Below are positions 4,870 to 6,900 of a stretch of 6,900 bases of DNA, piece by piece. The translations under genes were made by a program, and so were the position numbers. The stretch is from Methylotetracoccus sp. (GTDB taxonomy: Bacteria; Pseudomonadota; Gammaproteobacteria; Methylococcales; Methylococcaceae): contig JALORT010000113.1 in the NCBI GenBank assembly GCA_025458755.1, forward strand, positions 1-6,900, given 5' to 3'. Position 1 is the stretch's first letter, and every line of letters starts with the position of its first letter. The notes beneath the pieces were generated by a model. The model saw nothing but the letters and a program-made list of their open reading frames with translations. It was not told the DNA's origin and did not search any database.

Positions 4870-6900
4870 TCATTCCAAATCCTGCGCGAGACGGAACCCT
4901 AGAGTGGAGTGCTGCATTTCCGGGGAGACGCCGAAGCGTGAGGACGACCTGACGGACTCCGGCACGTCCTTCGGCGCGAGGTACGACCAGGCACCGCCGC
5001 GGATCACCCGCTTGTTACAGTCTTTACGCTCGACCGCCCCACCCTGCTGCGAGACGCCTTCGTATGTCTCCTGGTAGCAATCCTGAACCCATTCGTAGAC
5101 GTTGCCTAACATGTCGTAGAGACGCCAGGGGTTGGCATTCAAAGATTTGATCGGTGCGAGGAAGGCATAGCCGTCATCACAATCGTGCGCCGGGTGGGTG
5201 AGCACTCTGGATCCGTACTTACGAACAAGCTCGTGCTCATGCCCGCGGTCGAACACGTTGGCATAGGCGCAGGCTTCGTCCGCGTTGTCGCCCCAGAACC
5301 TTCGGGCTGTCGTGCCGCCCCGTACCGCATATTCCCACTCCGCCTCGGTCGGCAGCCGGAAAGGACGCTTCTCCTGGCGTTCCCGGGTCAGCCATTCCGC
5401 ATAGGCCCGGGCTTCGCGCCAAGGCACGTTAATCACCGGCAGATTTTTCCGTTCCTCCGGGCCAAACCCATCGAGTAGACCCGAGTCGCTGGGAGGCCGC
5501 CGGCCGGTCGCATAGGCGAAATGGTCGTACTCCTCAAAAGTTACTTCATGCCGCAGCAGACGGAACGGTTTGGCAATCGTCACTTTGCGCTGGGGCCTCT
5601 CATCCGATGAGGCTTCGTCGTCCTCGGGGGGCGCGCCCATCAGGAACTCGCCGGCGGGAATTACTTCCCATTCCTCGGCGCGGTAAATGGGAGTCCGGCG
5701 ATCCCGTTCGGCCTTGGCCATCGGGTAGAGCCAGGCACTCAGCCCGAACAGACCAGCCAACAGCGCCATGTACCCCCCGCGGCGCCGCTGCTTCCGCCGG
5801 CTTTCGGCCGCCGAACTGCGCGCGATAAAATCGCGCTGCGCGGGTGCCAGCTTTTCGCCCCAGTCGCGCAGCATGCTCTCGGCAACCGCGAGCGGCGCGC
5901 CCTGCAGCAAACTCCCATCCTGGAGCCGCACCTCGAGGCGTTTTCGCCAAAGCTTGAACCCCTGGTGGCGCGCCAGCCAATCGCGATAGCGGGGCCAGGC
6001 CCGCAACACGGCTTCGTGCGCGACTTCGGCCCAGGACTGGCCGGCCTCGTCTCGGTCGGTCGTGACCAAGCGTGCTTTGATCAAACTTTGGATCAGGGCT
6101 TGTTCGGCGTCGGAAAACTCGGTCATCGCAGCCCGGCGACGCACCGCGCCGCCGGTTTCGTCGACCTCGGCCAAGGCGTCGAACACGCCCCACAATGCCG
6201 CATCGTTGACATTTCCCGCCGGGTCCCGGACCGCCCTCTCCCCTTGAATTTCGATCGCACCGTCCACCCCCTTCAACTGCCGGTAGGCGCTTCGCGTCAG
6301 CAGGCCGTTGCGTTTCATCTCGTACAGCCGCTCGAGGGTGAATTCCAGCAGGGCCAGGCTTCCAGGTTTGTCACCGGCGTCCCTGAGAATCTCGTCCACC
6401 AGCCCCTGCTCCAATTCAATCCCGGCGGCCCTTGCCGGCTGCTCGATCATTTCCGTCAATGCGCGGCCGGTCGGTGCGGCCAGGGGAAAGCTGCTGTCAC
6501 GCAAACGCGCCGCCAGTGTGTCGTAGCGGAGACAGTGCTCGTAATAATCGGCGCGCAGCGTCAGCACCAGCCGGACGCGCCGTGACCGCGCAATCGTTTC
6601 CACCAGTGCCACCATCGGTGCGCGGTGTCGCTCGGCGACGCGTGCCGTGAACAACTCCTCGAACTGGTCGGCGAACAGCAGCAGCTGAGCCTCGGGAGAT
6701 CTGCTCTGCAGCGCCTGCGCGGCAAATTCGTCGATGGAGGAAGGCTCGTTCGCCAAACAGTCGGCAATCGCGTCAACCGACAATTCAGCGCCCGGCAGCA
6801 GCGGGAATAGTCCCATCGCGAGAGAAAGGAACGGATTGTCGCCTTTTTCGGCCGGAGTGAAGCGGACCTGCACCCATTCATCGGGGCCGGAAAATGCCCC
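4870..6900 (-). CDS. nSTAND1 NTPase fused through a membrane helix to an FGE-sulfatase-like domain (5'-truncated by window edge)
   Basis: Reading is open to the right edge, giving 676 C-terminal residues (numbered from 6900). Residues 1-365 match the novel STAND NTPase 1 family: a post-P-loop segment (EWVQVRFTPAEKGDNPF), Walker B LLLFADQFEELF at 73-84, a sensor-like LVLTLRADYY at 111-120, the helical LLEFTLERLYE, LTRSAYRQLKGVDGAI, and winged-helix EVAHEAVLRAWPRYRDWL at 292-309. Residues 368-374 (RRKQRRR) precede one membrane helix at about 377-394. Residues 412-672 form an FGE/SUMF1-like domain: IPAGEFLMG, RHEVTFEEYDHF, PVINVPWREARAYAEWL, RLPTEAEWEYAVRGG, LYDMLGNVYEWVQDC, RGGAW, GFRLA. By the positive-inside rule the NTPase is cytoplasmic and the FGE part extracytoplasmic. 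STAND proteins switch by NTP-driven oligomerisation; a sensing or conflict role is inferred. The GTG at 6873 is internal, and the P-loop lies outside the window. Confidence 0.9.
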   Translation of the reverse strand, partial: GAFSGPDEWVQVRFTPAEKGDNPFLSLAMGLFPLLPGAELSVDAIADCLANEPSSIDEFAAQALQSRSPEAQLLLFADQFEELFTARVAERHRAPMVALVETIARSRRVRLVLTLRADYYEHCLRYDTLAARLRDSSFPLAAPTGRALTEMIEQPARAAGIELEQGLVDEILRDAGDKPGSLALLEFTLERLYEMKRNGLLTRSAYRQLKGVDGAIEIQGERAVRDPAGNVNDAALWGVFDALAEVDETGGAVRRRAAMTEFSDAEQALIQSLIKARLVTTDRDEAGQSWAEVAHEAVLRAWPRYRDWLARHQGFKLWRKRLEVRLQDGSLLQGAPLAVAESMLRDWGEKLAPAQRDFIARSSAAESRRKQRRRGGYMALLAGLFGLSAWLYPMAKAERDRRTPIYRAEEWEVIPAGEFLMGAPPEDDEASSDERPQRKVTIAKPFRLLRHEVTFEEYDHFAYATGRRPPSDSGLLDGFGPEERKNLPVINVPWREARAYAEWLTRERQEKRPFRLPTEAEWEYAVRGGTTARRFWGDNADEACAYANVFDRGHEHELVRKYGSRVLTHPAHDCDDGYAFLAPIKSLNANPWRLYDMLGNVYEWVQDCYQETYEGVSQQGGAVERKDCNKRVIRGGAWSYLAPKDVPESVRSSSRFGVSPEMQHSTLGFRLAQDLE
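4885..5667 (-). other. FGE-sulfatase-like (C-type-lectin fold) domain without the catalytic Cys pair
   Basis: The domain covers residues 412-672 of the STAND fusion. True formylglycine-generating enzymes carry two active-site cysteines five residues apart just after RGGS(F/W)x; here the matching positions are Y640 and D645. Four other cysteines (C544, C574, C608, C628) sit where many non-enzymatic family members have them and could form disulfides if the domain is outside the cytoplasm. It is therefore probably a ligand-binding or structural version. Confidence 0.75.

Noticed and set aside
4870..5010. Possible diversity-generating retroelement variable region at the C-terminus of the FGE-like domain
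   Set aside because: FGE-like domains with the RGG(S/A)W...GFRLA ending are frequent retroelement targets, but no template repeat copy and no reverse transcriptase are present in the window, and the residues after RGGAW are not dominated by Asn-type (AAY) codons. A remote element cannot be excluded.
6871..6873. GTG as the start of the STAND-FGE gene
   Set aside because: The frame stays open to the edge and the preceding residues (GPDEW before VQVRF) continue the typical nSTAND1 pattern. Starting here would remove the P-loop.

Overview
The window looks like a chromosomal piece of a GC-rich Gram-negative bacterium, most likely a member of the Pseudomonadota. The strongest sign is a complete classical (type Va) autotransporter, which needs an outer membrane. 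The neighbours (a TPR protein and a STAND NTPase fused to an FGE-like domain) are typical of large, signalling-rich environmental proteobacterial genomes. The species cannot be named from the sequence.

Layout. Positions 1-210 (minus strand) hold the first 70 codons of a TPR-repeat protein that runs off the left edge. Positions 211-774 form a 564-bp divergent intergenic region with no convincing gene but several dyad-symmetric elements, including a perfect 9+9 bp inverted repeat at 265-285 and two similar small hairpins at 644-657 and 702-716. Positions 775-4815 (plus strand) encode a 1346-residue autotransporter: signal peptide, HAF-type extracellular repeats, a long Gly/Thr-rich tandem-repeat beta-helix, two passenger-associated (PATR) repeats, a junction region and a C-terminal beta-barrel ending in Trp. 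A 54-bp gap with no clear terminator separates it from a convergent gene at 4870-6900 (minus strand). That gene encodes a membrane-spanning nSTAND1 NTPase with a C-terminal FGE-sulfatase-like (C-type-lectin fold) domain; its N-terminus, including the P-loop, lies beyond the right edge.

How the parts may relate. The TPR gene and the autotransporter gene diverge from one control region and could share regulation. The STAND-FGE gene converges on the autotransporter and is probably a separate unit. Its architecture (cytoplasmic STAND NTPase, single membrane helix, probably extracytoplasmic FGE-like domain lacking the catalytic cysteine pair of true FGE) suggests a sensor or a conflict/defence-type switch rather than a sulfatase-modifying enzyme. 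This is the most interesting element here, but no complete new system can be demonstrated from this window alone.
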